Of a stretch of DNA of 64,000 bases, positions 16,164 to 24,382 are shown piece by piece. This stretch comes from Microbacterium sp. Bi121 (GTDB lineage Bacteria > Actinomycetota > Actinomycetes > Actinomycetales > Microbacteriaceae). Location: contig NZ_CAKKLJ010000001.1 in the NCBI RefSeq assembly GCF_918698005.1, positions 496,001 through 560,000 on the forward strand, written 5' to 3'. The notes beneath the pieces were generated by a model. That model worked only from the letters and a program-made list of their open reading frames with translations, was not told the origin of the DNA and ran no database searches. The translations under genes and the position numbers were made by a program. Every line of letters begins with the position of its first letter. The stretch's first letter is position 1.

Positions 16164-17534
16164 TTACGCAGCCGTCGACACAACTACACCGTCGCTCGAG
16201 TTTGTCAAGTTCGCAACGAGTGGTTCCGCAATCGCACGGACCACGCGGGCGTTGACGGCATTACCCAGCGCTTTGTATGCCGCGAGGTCACTCTCCGGTA
16301 GCCCCAGGTCGCCGAGACTTTGCAATTTTGCACATTCCCGGGGCGTCATGTACCGACGAACACCGACGATGTTCTTACCGAGGATTGGCACCTGCGTGTG
16401 GGTCATGGCGATGAGGCTCGGGGCAGTTGTCGTGCGCTTTACCCTGATACCGGACGCTCGGACTTGTAGGACGTAATCGTCAATTCGGCGCTCGCCACCT
16501 TGTACGTTCCATTCGAACTTTTGTAGACTCTGCGGGAACTCCCACGGCCGCCATTCGTTCATCCAATCGACAAGCCATACCCTGTTCGCCCAAAAGAACT
16601 GACGGTTCTGCCGGATAAATGCCTGTTTCCATCCGGGGAACGAGAAATCCCCGTCCCTGCGGGCGTAGCTCGGGAGGTGTTCAAACTGGTCATCACGACT
16701 CAGACCCGCGAGCGAACTACCAAAACTCCCCCGGTACGCGCCAAGGTCGCCGGGGCCTCTTTCAGCCCAGATCGCGGGCGGGGTGCCTTCGTCGCCATAT
16801 GGGTAATCGGCCCCGAACTCCATTGACCAGATCGGGAACGACGGCAACTTGACCTGCCCTGAACGGCGCAGGAAATCATCCCACATGTCGATTGCTCGAA
16901 CAGTCTGATCGGGGACGGGCCGGTTCGGGGTCGCCGCCCCATCGAGCGCCGTCCTGATATCTGTGCTCTGATGAGTCGGCTCCGGCCAATCGAAACCATC
17001 CAGGCCATCCAAAGACCCCACGAAATACGCTCTCTCACGAATCTGCGGATCGCCGAACTGGTGAGGGGAATACTGGTGCCAGTCGACCGCGTAACCGATG
17101 TTCTCTAGTTCGGCGAGGATGGTCCGAAGCGTCTCGCCCTTCTTATGCCGGAGAATGTTCGGTACGTTCTCCAGAATGAAGCGGCGCGGCCTTTTCTCCT
17201 TCAGAATGTCGAGCACTCTGAAGAACAACTGGCCCTGGAGGGTGTGCCCGAACCCGAGTTGCTCGCCTGCCTTCGAGAACGGTTGGCACGGGAAGCCGGC
17301 TGTGAGAACCTCATGATCGGGCACTGCTGTTCTGATGACAGCGGGACTGTCTAGAGTACTGACATCCGACCAGACGGTCGCGGTCGGGAAGTTCTTCGAA
17401 TAGAGCTCGTTAAGAGTCGGCTCCCATTCGGCCGCGAACACGCCACGACCGCCGAGGCCTTCAAGTGCGACATGGAAGCCACCGAGACCAGCGAACAAGT
17501 CAATGAAGTTGAAGGATGCCGGCGAATCGTTCAT
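16164..17534 (-). CDS. DNA (cytosine-5) methyltransferase
   Basis: A 456-residue enzyme. Motif I is FAGLGG (14-19); the catalytic Cys83 is in GFPCQPFSKAGE; motif VI is ENV at 122-124; the QIRER segment at 164-168 is the QxRxR motif. The C-terminal motif X region (KALGNAVNARVVRAIAEPL) is present. It transfers a methyl group from S-adenosylmethionine to C5 of cytosine in a specific DNA sequence. The start at 17534 follows AGGAGGGG; the open frame extends 29 codons upstream without another RBS. Convergent with the nuclease operon, so it probably supplies host protection for it. The recognition sequence is unknown. Confidence 0.92.
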   Translation of the reverse strand: MNDSPASFNFIDLFAGLGGFHVALEGLGGRGVFAAEWEPTLNELYSKNFPTATVWSDVSTLDSPAVIRTAVPDHEVLTAGFPCQPFSKAGEQLGFGHTLQGQLFFRVLDILKEKRPRRFILENVPNILRHKKGETLRTILAELENIGYAVDWHQYSPHQFGDPQIRERAYFVGSLDGLDGFDWPEPTHQSTDIRTALDGAATPNRPVPDQTVRAIDMWDDFLRRSGQVKLPSFPIWSMEFGADYPYGDEGTPPAIWAERGPGDLGAYRGSFGSSLAGLSRDDQFEHLPSYARRDGDFSFPGWKQAFIRQNRQFFWANRVWLVDWMNEWRPWEFPQSLQKFEWNVQGGERRIDDYVLQVRASGIRVKRTTTAPSLIAMTHTQVPILGKNIVGVRRYMTPRECAKLQSLGDLGLPESDLAAYKALGNAVNARVVRAIAEPLVANLTNSSDGVVVSTAA

Positions 17535-17714
17535 GGGTGCCCCTCCTGGGTCGTCGATCCAATGTATCGGGCGCCAGCGACGTTTGACTCCGATGTCCTC
17601 GGGACCCTGCACAGCGACCAAAGCCCGCGGTCGCCCGCGCGATGCGAACGGTGCGGATCAATGCCCTAGCATCGCTTCCCCGCTTAGCGCTTCGCTCGAT
17701 TGCAGGATGCGTCT

Positions 17715-18001
17715 TCACGACACCACGCGGCGTGTTCCGCGATCCATACCCGGGGTGTCTTTCTCGCGCAATGCAGGGAACGCTTCTCGGAGAATCTCGA
17801 CCAACTCTCGAGCCATGCTCTCGTTGAGCCGGATATTCTGGGACGGGCTTCCGATGTCCTGCCTGTCTTCGGACCCGAACGTCACCAGTTGGAGATATGG
17901 CACACCTCGTCACCGTCAACTAACTGGTATGCGCACTCCGCCGTTTTGGCAGCCCGCCGAAAGCTGCGGTGGTCAGGGTAGAAGCGCGTGATGATTGCCA
18001 C
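17715..18001 (-). pseudogene. Frameshifted small gene upstream of the methyltransferase
   Basis: Minus strand. A GTG at 18001 opens VAIITRFYPDHRSFRRAAKTA and runs to YQLVDGDEV, then hits TGA at 17884-17882. A second frame offset by one base carries on in sense (YLQLVTFGSEDRQ, then SQNIRLNESMARELVEIL) to a TGA at 17715. Joined near 17900, the two halves give one protein of about 95 residues resembling small actinobacterial proteins with a QLxTxGSxDR...SQxIxL pattern. Both parts have GC-rich third positions, so the break looks recent, or is a sequencing error or programmed shift. The function is not known. Confidence 0.6.
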
Positions 18002-18072
18002 TCTCCCTTCATATCAGTCGTGTGGCGCCGTCACGGCTGGCACGCCGCAGCATCCCTGCTACCGTCAGCCTC

Positions 18073-18417
18073 ATGCCGACCCCTTCAACCCTCGCCGCCC
18101 TCCGCGCCTTCGTCGCCGAGCGCGATTGGGACCAGTTCCACTCCCCGGAGAATCTGGCGAAGAGCATCTCGATCGAGGCTGCTGAGCTCCTCGAGCTCTA
18201 CCAGTGGGGCGGCACTCCCGACCAGCAACGCGTTGAGGAAGAACTCGCGGACGTAGTCACGTACTGCATCCATCTCGCGAACAAGCTCGGCGTCGACCTC
18301 GATGAAATCGTTATGCGAAAGCTCGATTCCACGGCAGCGAAGTACCCGGTCCACCTCGCCAAGGGCCGCATGACCAAGTACACCGAACTGCAGCAAGAGA
18401 GCGACGAAGAGGAATGA
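18073..18417 (+). CDS. MazG-like nucleotide pyrophosphohydrolase
   Basis: A 114-residue all-alpha NTP pyrophosphohydrolase of the MazG/RS21-C6 (dCTPase-like) type. The motif set is intact: FHSPENLAKSISIEAAELLE (ExxE metal ligands) and EELADVVTYCIHLANKLGVDL (EExxD). It would hydrolyse (d)NTPs to monophosphate and pyrophosphate. Its TGA overlaps the ATG of the next gene, so it is coupled to the GIY-YIG/DUF2075 protein. The start is the ATG at 18073; the longer upstream frame is a chance extension. Confidence 0.88.
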   Translation: MPTPSTLAALRAFVAERDWDQFHSPENLAKSISIEAAELLELYQWGGTPDQQRVEEELADVVTYCIHLANKLGVDLDEIVMRKLDSTAAKYPVHLAKGRMTKYTELQQESDEEE

Positions 18418-20144
18418 CCGGATTCAGCATCCAGCGCGTGCGGTTCCAGCGGCAAGCGGTCGATGCCTGGGCGCGCGGCGACGCACGTCACACGAACTGG
18501 CCCGTCGTGTACGTCATCGACAGCTCGGGCAATCGGCGCAAGCTCTACGTCGGCGAGACCGTCAACACGGCCACCCGCATGCGGCAGCACCTCGCCGGCT
18601 CCAAGAAGCACGAGGGACTCGAATCGATCCGCGTCGTCGTCGACGAGCGGTTCAACAAGTCCGTGTGCCTGGATCTCGAATCGCACCTGATCCGCTGGTT
18701 CCACGGCGACGGCCAGTACGAGCTCCTCAACGGAAACGACGGACTCACCGATGCGCAGTACTACGACCGCGATCTGTACCGCGAGTCGTTCCGCGACGTC
18801 TTCGAGGAGTTGCGCGCCGAAGGACTGTTCTCGCGCAGCATCCCGCAGATCGAGAACTCTGACCTCTTCAAGCTGTCGCCGTTCAAGGCGCTCAACGACG
18901 ATCAGGCCGTTGCGATCACGGACATCGTCGAGGGCCTGCTCGAGGACCTGCAGCATCCTGACGCACGCTCGACGCTCCTCGTGCAGGGCGAGCCGGGAAC
19001 CGGGAAGACGATCATCGCGATCTTCCTCATGAAGCTGCTCGCTGACATCCGCGCCCACCAGGATCACGACGACGTGCAGCCCGACTCGATGTTCGCGGAG
19101 TTCTTCGTCCCCGAGAATCGTGACCTGCTCACCGATCTGCGCATGGCCCTCGTCATCCCGCAGCAGTCGCTGCGCGAATCGGTCAGGAAGGTGTTCAAGA
19201 AGACGCCGCGACTCGACCCAGCGATGGTGCTGACGCCTTTCCAGGTCGGCGAGTCTGATGCCACGTTCGACCTCATCCTCGTCGACGAGACGCACCGGCT
19301 CGGTCAGCGCGCGAACCAGGCGTCGGGCGTGCAGAACAAGAAGTTCCGCGAGATCAACGCCGCGCTGTTCGGGGCGGATGACCCGCGGTACACCCAGCTC
19401 GACTGGATCAAGGCGCGCAGCCGACATCAGTTGCTGCTCGTGGATGGCGAGCAGAGCGTGCGTCCGCATGATCTGTCGCCGGCCGTGCTGTCGGCGGAGG
19501 TCCACGCTGCTCGCGACCTGCACCGGCACTATCAGCTGACCACGCAGATGCGGGTGCAGGCCGGCGCCGACTACGTAGAGTACGTGCGTGCGCTGCTGCG
19601 GGACGAGCATCCTGAACGCCCCGATCTCGGTGACTACGACCTGCGGTTCTTCGATGATCTCGGCGAGATGTGCGACGCGATCCGCGCTCGGGACGCTGAG
19701 GTCGGTCTCTCGCGTCTCGTCGCCGGGTACGCGTGGGACTGGAAATCGCGCCGCGAGCCCTCGGCATTCGACATCGAGCTCGATGGCGTGCAGTTGCGGT
19801 GGAACAGCACCGACAAGGACTGGATCAACGCACCCGGTTCGCTCGACGAGGTCGGATCGATCCACACCGTGCAGGGGTACGACCTCAACTACGCCGGCGT
19901 TATCATCGGGCCTGACCTCCGCGTCTCGTCCAATTCTGGGCGGATCGTCGCGGACTGGGACGCGTACCGCGACAAGAAGGGCAAGGAGCGCACCGGGCAC
20001 CTCGCCGAGACGTTCGACGATGACGACCTGCTCGTCTTCATCCGGAACATCTACGGGGTGCTGCTCACGCGCGGGATGCTCGGGACCTACGTCTACGTCT
20101 GCGATCCCAGGTTGCGGGAGCGGCTGTTCACGGCGCTCAACTGA
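18414..20144 (+). CDS. GIY-YIG nuclease domain fused to DUF2075 (Schlafen-type) helicase
   Basis: A 576-residue protein. Residues about 30-110 are a GIY-YIG nuclease module (VVYVIDSSGN, KLYVGETVNTATRMRQHL, catalytic Glu in CLDLESHLIRW). Residues about 150-570 are DUF2075, a superfamily 1-like P-loop helicase: Walker A GEPGTGKT at 192-199, Walker B LILVDETHR, sensor QLTTQMR, and GSIHTVQGYDLNYAGVIIG near the C-terminus. Combining a MazG-like enzyme with a nuclease-helicase points to nucleic-acid processing, repair or phage defence; the exact role is unknown. GC-rich third positions, so better adapted to the host than the Z1 island. Confidence 0.85.
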   Translation: MTGFSIQRVRFQRQAVDAWARGDARHTNWPVVYVIDSSGNRRKLYVGETVNTATRMRQHLAGSKKHEGLESIRVVVDERFNKSVCLDLESHLIRWFHGDGQYELLNGNDGLTDAQYYDRDLYRESFRDVFEELRAEGLFSRSIPQIENSDLFKLSPFKALNDDQAVAITDIVEGLLEDLQHPDARSTLLVQGEPGTGKTIIAIFLMKLLADIRAHQDHDDVQPDSMFAEFFVPENRDLLTDLRMALVIPQQSLRESVRKVFKKTPRLDPAMVLTPFQVGESDATFDLILVDETHRLGQRANQASGVQNKKFREINAALFGADDPRYTQLDWIKARSRHQLLLVDGEQSVRPHDLSPAVLSAEVHAARDLHRHYQLTTQMRVQAGADYVEYVRALLRDEHPERPDLGDYDLRFFDDLGEMCDAIRARDAEVGLSRLVAGYAWDWKSRREPSAFDIELDGVQLRWNSTDKDWINAPGSLDEVGSIHTVQGYDLNYAGVIIGPDLRVSSNSGRIVADWDAYRDKKGKERTGHLAETFDDDDLLVFIRNIYGVLLTRGMLGTYVYVCDPRLRERLFTALN

Positions 20145-20211
20145 CCATGTCGGTGGTGCCGCCTATCTTCTGACCTGCCACCTGGCAGCAAGTCACGACA
20201 AGGAGCGCACC

Positions 20212-20364
20212 ATGCGAGTATCGCCGTACTACTCAATCAATCCGACAGATCCTGACGTTCATCACACCTTCAGCGACTGCCCCAGCGGACAGCAGATCCC
20301 GGACCGAAACCGACGATCCGGAACCAACAATTGGCCGCTCTGCAAGCACTGTCGCGACATGTGA
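20212..20364 (+). CDS. Mini zinc-ribbon-like protein (50 residues)
   Basis: A short gene with AAGGAG seven bases before its ATG. The product carries HHTFSDCPSGQQIP and ends WPLCKHCRDM: the H/C and CxxC pattern of a small zinc-binding fold. Similar proteins with HxxxxC...GLPLCxxC layout are common, uncharacterised actinobacterial mini-proteins. It follows the DUF2075 gene and is followed by a strong hairpin, so it may be the last gene of that unit. Confidence 0.7.
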   Translation: MRVSPYYSINPTDPDVHHTFSDCPSGQQIPDRNRRSGTNNWPLCKHCRDM

Positions 20365-20368
20365 TGCG

Positions 20369-20410
20369 GTGAGGGATCCTGGCTGCCGTTCGGCGGCCAG
20401 GATCCCTCAC
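20369..20410 (+). terminator. Strong hairpin terminator
   Basis: Perfect 15-bp inverted repeat (GTGAGGGATCCTGGC at 20369-20383 pairing with 20396-20410) with a 12-base loop that can itself pair GCC/GGC. It starts five bases after the mini zinc-ribbon stop. No T-tract follows. Confidence 0.8.
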
Positions 20411-20424
20411 AAAGCACCGGACCT

Positions 20425-20550
20425 GATGCGCTGCATCTGGCCACCGCGATCCACGTGGGCACCGCAATCACCGGCGTCTTGACGTTCGACAATGAGCTCG
20501 CGACCGCGGCCGAACGCCACGGGATCCCGGCGGCCCCGCTTTCTGCCTGA
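20425..20550 (+). pseudogene. C-terminal fragment of a VapC-like PIN toxin
   Basis: The 41 codons read DALHLATAIHVGTAITGV then LTFDNELATAAERHGIP to a TGA: the last part of a PIN-domain ribonuclease, including the conserved D-x-LHLA and FDxxLA...G motifs. The first two thirds of the toxin and any antitoxin are missing; the sequence upstream is the hairpin terminator. A deletion remnant, probably of a VapBC pair. Confidence 0.7.
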
Positions 20551-20580
20551 TCGGGCAGATGACCACCAGCGGAGCGCGGC

Positions 20581-21066
20581 TTACTCTTGGGCCAGGCGCA
20601 CGGTCATCGTGGTGCCCAGCGCGGTCACCTCGTACGACAGTTCGCCGTCCTTGTACGTGAACGTCTTCGTCTCGTCGCCTGAAGCCAGCAGCGCACCGTC
20701 GGTCTTCGAGGTGTCGTTCACCGACTCCCAGCTGAAGTCCGCCGATCCGTCTTCGGGAACCTCGACTGTCCCCGCCCAGTAGAGCGACTTCTGATCGGGA
20801 GCAACCCACTGGATCTCGATCGTGTCACCGGTGATCGTCGCTTCCTGGAAGCTGTCCGGAGAGTTGGAGTTCGTCTGCTTCCACGTTCCGGTGAGATCCA
20901 CCGGAACGGGCGCAGGCGCCGGCGCCTCCTCGGTCTGTGGTGCGCTCGCCGTGGATTCGTTCGTCTGGCCTGTCGGCGCGCTCTCTCCACCGCATCCGAC
21001 AAGGCCGGTTCCGACGAGGGAGAGGAAGACGAGAGCGGTCGCGAGCTTCAAGGGTGACTTCGTCAT
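20581..21066 (-). CDS. Putative secreted lipoprotein
   Basis: A 161-residue protein with a type II signal peptide: MTKSPLKLATALV hydrophobic core and lipobox LVGC followed by GGES. A Pro/Ala/Glu-rich spacer (about 28-53) leads to a domain of about 100 residues with DLTGTWKQTNS and repeated beta-strand pattern (TIEIQWV, FTYKDGELSYEV), resembling lipocalin-like or META-type small beta proteins. The start at 21066 has GAAGGA upstream; an in-frame alternative 24 nt further up lacks a site. No clear function. Confidence 0.8.
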   Translation of the reverse strand: MTKSPLKLATALVFLSLVGTGLVGCGGESAPTGQTNESTASAPQTEEAPAPAPVPVDLTGTWKQTNSNSPDSFQEATITGDTIEIQWVAPDQKSLYWAGTVEVPEDGSADFSWESVNDTSKTDGALLASGDETKTFTYKDGELSYEVTALGTTMTVRLAQE

Positions 21067-21150
21067 GGGATCCTTCGAGGTCATCAGCACCGGCCATCAT
21101 CGCGGTGCTCAATCGCGAAACTATCAGAGCATTCGGCGGCGCGATCTCAC

Positions 21151-21765
21151 TCAGACCGCATCCTCCACGGGTTCACCTGTCAGCACTGGCTCGGTTGCAC
21201 CTTCCATACCCGCCCGGATGCATTCGCGGATGAGCTCGACGGTCTTCTCCGCCTCGCGCATCTGCTGCAGGAGCGCCTCGTGGTTGGCCCAGTGCTTCGT
21301 CCAAAGCTCCTCGCCGACAAGGTCTGAGAACGTGATCCTGACTGGCCGGGTCCACGCTTCGTAGCGCTCCAATGTCGCAGCACGCTCCTCTATGTCTCCC
21401 ACGCCGCGCGCCTGCGGCGAGAGACGGGCAGGGCCGAACATCCAGGCACGCCAGTGTTTGTTGCCTTTGCTCTGATTGCACTTGCCGCACGCGGGAACGA
21501 GGTTATGGATCTCGTGGATGTATCCCGTGGGGCGCTGGTTCTCGACGAGCGGGCGCAGGTGATCCCACTCCGTCGCGGTGTCGCCGCAGTACGCGCACAT
21601 GACGGCATCCGTCATCTCGAGGACCGCGAGCGCCTCGTCGATTTCTGCATCCGTCGGCTTGATGATCGGCACGATACCGTTCACGAACGAATTCGTGATG
21701 CTCGACGAGCGTCCGGTGATGCGGACGGCCTTGGGCATGGCGAATCGGAAAGAGCTCTGCGTCAC
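21151..21765 (-). CDS. HNH endonuclease family protein
   Basis: A 204-residue protein with an HNH module in the first half: CAYCGDTATEWDHLRPL (zinc-binding Cys pair and the first catalytic His) and HEIHNLVPACGKCNQSKGNK (second Cys pair, Asn, and Lys-rich end). The C-terminal 80 residues are helical (ERYEAWTRPVRITFSDLVG) with no known domain. It cleaves or nicks nucleic acid by family analogy. The start is the GTG at 21765; an internal ATG at about 21738 is possible. It stands alone. Confidence 0.8.
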   Translation of the reverse strand: MTQSSFRFAMPKAVRITGRSSSITNSFVNGIVPIIKPTDAEIDEALAVLEMTDAVMCAYCGDTATEWDHLRPLVENQRPTGYIHEIHNLVPACGKCNQSKGNKHWRAWMFGPARLSPQARGVGDIEERAATLERYEAWTRPVRITFSDLVGEELWTKHWANHEALLQQMREAEKTVELIRECIRAGMEGATEPVLTGEPVEDAV

Positions 21766-21775
21766 GCCCGCGAGC

Positions 21776-22351
21776 CTACTCGCGGTGAGCGTTCCCGATC
21801 CCCCGCATCAGCACATCCACCACTGCATCCACCCGCTCCTCATCCATCTCCCGCCCGAGCAGCGCGGCATACGACGACATCGCGATGAACTGGTCGGCGA
21901 CAGCCGCGGCATCCACGTCCACCCGCACCTCGCCTGCCTCCTGCGCCACGGCGAGCCGCGCGACGATCTGCTCGATGATCGGGCCAGCCAGCCGTTCGTT
22001 CAGAGCGGCGCCGAGCTCGGCATCCGTCGCGGTCACCGCGATCAACGCACGCGCGACCTCGACGCTCGCACCGCGTTCGGCCTGCGCAGACATGGCCGAG
22101 AACCACGCACGCAGGTCGGCCGCCAAATCTGAAGTCACCGGCAGGGAGGCCACGGGCAGCGCCCCCTCGAGCAGCGCCTCCCCGAGGATCGCGGCCTTCG
22201 ACGGCCACCAGCGGTAGATCGTCTGCTTCGACACCTCGGCCTCGGCAGCCAGCCCCTCGATCGTCACCGCGGCGTAGCCGTCCGCGGCGAGCGCGGCACG
22301 CATCGCGGCCAGAACCGACTGGCGGGCTTTCTCACTGCGAGGACGAGGCAT
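21776..22351 (-). CDS. TetR/AcrR family transcriptional regulator
   Basis: A 191-residue regulator. The N-terminal HTH is typical (GYAAVTIEGLAAEAEVSKQ and TIYRWWPSKAAILGEALL), and the remainder is the helical ligand-binding/dimerisation domain of the TetR_C type. It is divergent from an SDR gene with only 71 bp between starts, and a palindrome in that gap is the obvious operator, so it probably represses both itself and the SDR gene. The inducer is unknown. Confidence 0.88.
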   Translation of the reverse strand: MPRPRSEKARQSVLAAMRAALAADGYAAVTIEGLAAEAEVSKQTIYRWWPSKAAILGEALLEGALPVASLPVTSDLAADLRAWFSAMSAQAERGASVEVARALIAVTATDAELGAALNERLAGPIIEQIVARLAVAQEAGEVRVDVDAAAVADQFIAMSSYAALLGREMDEERVDAVVDVLMRGIGNAHRE

Positions 22352-22375
22352 CCAGTGAGCGTATCGAGGCGTACA

Positions 22376-22390
22376 CTCGTTTATAACGAG
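22376..22390. promoter_or_regulatory. Palindromic operator between TetR and SDR genes
   Basis: Perfect inverted repeat CTCGTT-TAT-AACGAG, 25 bp from the TetR start and 33 bp from the SDR start, in an AT-rich dip that could also hold the promoter. This is the usual place for a TetR operator. Confidence 0.65.
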
Positions 22391-22422
22391 ACGCTCCGTT
22401 GCGAAATGATACAGGAGAAATC

Positions 22423-23418
22423 ATGGCACTGACCGCACACTCCACCATCGGCGAATGGCTGAACGACCCGACGGGCGGCGAGCTCGTCCGCGGGCTCCTC
22501 GCGCAGTCCGGTGCCGACCCCGAATCCCTCACCCCGGTGCTCGGCCTGCCGCTGCAGCAGCTCGTCACCCTCAGCCAGGGCCAGATGCCGCAGTCTGTCG
22601 TCGACGACCTCGTCCGGGGTGCGAACGGCGGCGAGATCCCCGAAGACACTGAAGCCACCGGCTGGACCGAGCAGGTAACGCCGGGACGCTTCACCGGCAA
22701 GACCGTGATCGTCACGGGTGCGGCATCCGGAATCGGCAAGGCCACGGCGTCCCGCATCGCCCGCGAAGGCGGACGCGTCATCGCATCCGACATCGCTGCC
22801 GAAAAGCTCGAGGCGCTGAAGGGCGAGCTCCCCGACATCATCGCGGTCGCCGGCGACCTCACCCAGCAGGACGCGATCGACGCCGTCATCGCCGCCGCCG
22901 GCGTCCGCATCGACGCCCTCGCCAACGTCGCCGGAATCAACGACGACTTCTCGCCCGCCGGCGAGACGACGGATGCCGTGTGGGACCGCGTCATCGCGAT
23001 CAACCTCACCGCGCCGTTCAAGCTCATGCGCGCCGTCCTGCCGCTCATGGAGAAGGCGGGCCGCGGGGCGATCCTCAACGTCGCCAGCGAAGCGGGCCTG
23101 CGCGGCAACGCCTCGGGCAACGCCTACACGGCGAGCAAGCACGGCATCATCGGCGTCACGAAGTCCGCGGCGTTCATGTACGGACCGAAGGGCATCCGCG
23201 TGAACTCCGTCGCTCCGGGCGGCGTGGCCACCGGCATCCCGATGCCGCCGAACATGTCCTCCTACGGTTCCGGGCGGCTGGCGCCGTTCCAGCAGGCGAT
23301 CCCCACCGTCGCAACCGCTGAGCACCTCGCAGCATCCATCACTTTCCTGCTCAGCGACGACGCCGTGAACATCAACGGTGCGGTGCTCGCGAGCGACGGC
23401 GGGTGGTCGGTGCAGTAG
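22423..23418 (+). CDS. SDR family oxidoreductase with N-terminal helical extension
   Basis: A 331-residue protein. The first 85 residues are a small helical extension (IGEWLNDPTGGELVRGLLAQ) absent from ordinary SDRs. The SDR core follows: TGAASGIGKA at about 100, NVAGIN, catalytic Ser in LNVASEAG and YTASK, and a terminal DGGWSVQ. NAD(P)-dependent oxidation or reduction of an alcohol or ketone is expected. The ATG at 22423 follows AGGAG with good spacing. It is divergent from the TetR regulator and convergent with the BKACE gene (stops adjacent). Confidence 0.88.
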   Translation: MALTAHSTIGEWLNDPTGGELVRGLLAQSGADPESLTPVLGLPLQQLVTLSQGQMPQSVVDDLVRGANGGEIPEDTEATGWTEQVTPGRFTGKTVIVTGAASGIGKATASRIAREGGRVIASDIAAEKLEALKGELPDIIAVAGDLTQQDAIDAVIAAAGVRIDALANVAGINDDFSPAGETTDAVWDRVIAINLTAPFKLMRAVLPLMEKAGRGAILNVASEAGLRGNASGNAYTASKHGIIGVTKSAAFMYGPKGIRVNSVAPGGVATGIPMPPNMSSYGSGRLAPFQQAIPTVATAEHLAASITFLLSDDAVNINGAVLASDGGWSVQ

Positions 23419-24141
23419 TCACCGAACCGGAACCCTCGCCATCGCCGCCCGGACCAGCGCCGCGTTGCCCGACGCGATGCTGCCATCAGGCAGCGTGAGA
23501 CAGTCCTCCAGCCCGATACGGGAGTCCAGCCCGCGCTCCACGGCGAGATCGAACGCAACCCAGGTCGAACGTCCCTCGCCGTGGAGCAGCAGCGGGATCT
23601 TCTCATTCGAACGCCGGATGCGGGCGATCAGTGCATCCGCTCTTTCCCGCACCATCGCGACGTCCAGATCAGGCAGCTCGATCAGCACGCGCATGCAGTC
23701 ATCCCGCGAAGGGGACCGCGACCACGCCTCTGCTCCGTCGAGACTCCAGGCACCGGCTTCAACGCCGACGCCTCGGCTCACCAGGAGAGCCGCGACCTCA
23801 TCGGCGCCATCCTCGTGCCAGTTCACCGAGGCGAAGTCCGGCAGTTCGGTCCATGCGTCGATGGCGGCAAGACGCGCCTCGAGGTGCGGAGCGGCCCAGG
23901 CTCCCGTCGTCACACCGACGAGGATGCCTGAACACGCCGCCCGCACGGCGGTCAGCCACCGTGCCACATCACCGGCATCCAGGCTGTCCCGCCCGTCAGC
24001 ATCCTTGGCGTGGACATGGATGCTGCCAGCGCCGGCCGCCACGGCACGCGCCGCGTCAGTGGCGACGACGTGCTCGTGAGCGCTGATTCGATGATGCTCC
24101 GCGACGTCTCGTGCACCGTTGACGCACGCCTGAATCAGCAT
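23419..24141 (-). CDS. BKACE-family beta-keto acid cleavage enzyme (DUF849)
   Basis: A 240-residue protein starting MLIQACVNGARD, the signature N-terminus of the BKACE family (3-keto-5-aminohexanoate cleavage enzyme). The HVHAKDADG zinc-binding His pair and the SVNWHEDG and GVEAGAW strands follow. Family members condense a beta-keto acid with acetyl-CoA to give a CoA ester and acetoacetate; dehydrocarnitine is one known substrate. It is shorter than typical members (about 270-300), mainly in the C-terminal part. The substrate here is unknown. Confidence 0.85.
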   Translation of the reverse strand: MLIQACVNGARDVAEHHRISAHEHVVATDAARAVAAGAGSIHVHAKDADGRDSLDAGDVARWLTAVRAACSGILVGVTTGAWAAPHLEARLAAIDAWTELPDFASVNWHEDGADEVAALLVSRGVGVEAGAWSLDGAEAWSRSPSRDDCMRVLIELPDLDVAMVRERADALIARIRRSNEKIPLLLHGEGRSTWVAFDLAVERGLDSRIGLEDCLTLPDGSIASGNAALVRAAMARVPVR

Positions 24142-24154
24142 GCCGCGATCCGTC

Positions 24155-24382
24155 TCAGCCGACGCGATCGCGCGGGTTCGTGCCGTACGCGGCGCGGTCG
24201 TCAGACGGGCCCTCGTCGCTCTTCACCGTGTGCTCGACCTGACGAGCGACAGCGGCGCTGCGACCGGCGGCGACGGCATCCTCCTGAGTGTCGAAGCCGG
24301 GGCCCAAGGTGCGCGACTCGCCCTCGATCCGGTTGAACCAGGTGCCGCTCTGGTGGAACGTCTCGATGTCTCCAGCAGCCAT
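24155..24382 (-). CDS. DUF2188 domain protein
   Basis: A 75-residue protein. It matches the DUF2188 pattern: DIETFHQSGTWFNRIEG, then a GRSAAVARQVEH helix and a closing RAAYGTNPRD (YGxDP). These small proteins are common in actinobacteria and are of unknown function. It lies just upstream of the BKACE gene on the same strand, 13 bp apart, so the two may be co-transcribed. Confidence 0.8.
   Translation of the reverse strand: MAAGDIETFHQSGTWFNRIEGESRTLGPGFDTQEDAVAAGRSAAVARQVEHTVKSDEGPSDDRAAYGTNPRDRVG

Noticed and set aside
17503..17991. Plus-strand 162-codon frame over the methylase start
   Set aside because: Overlaps the methyltransferase start and the frameshifted minus-strand gene; product shows no motif.
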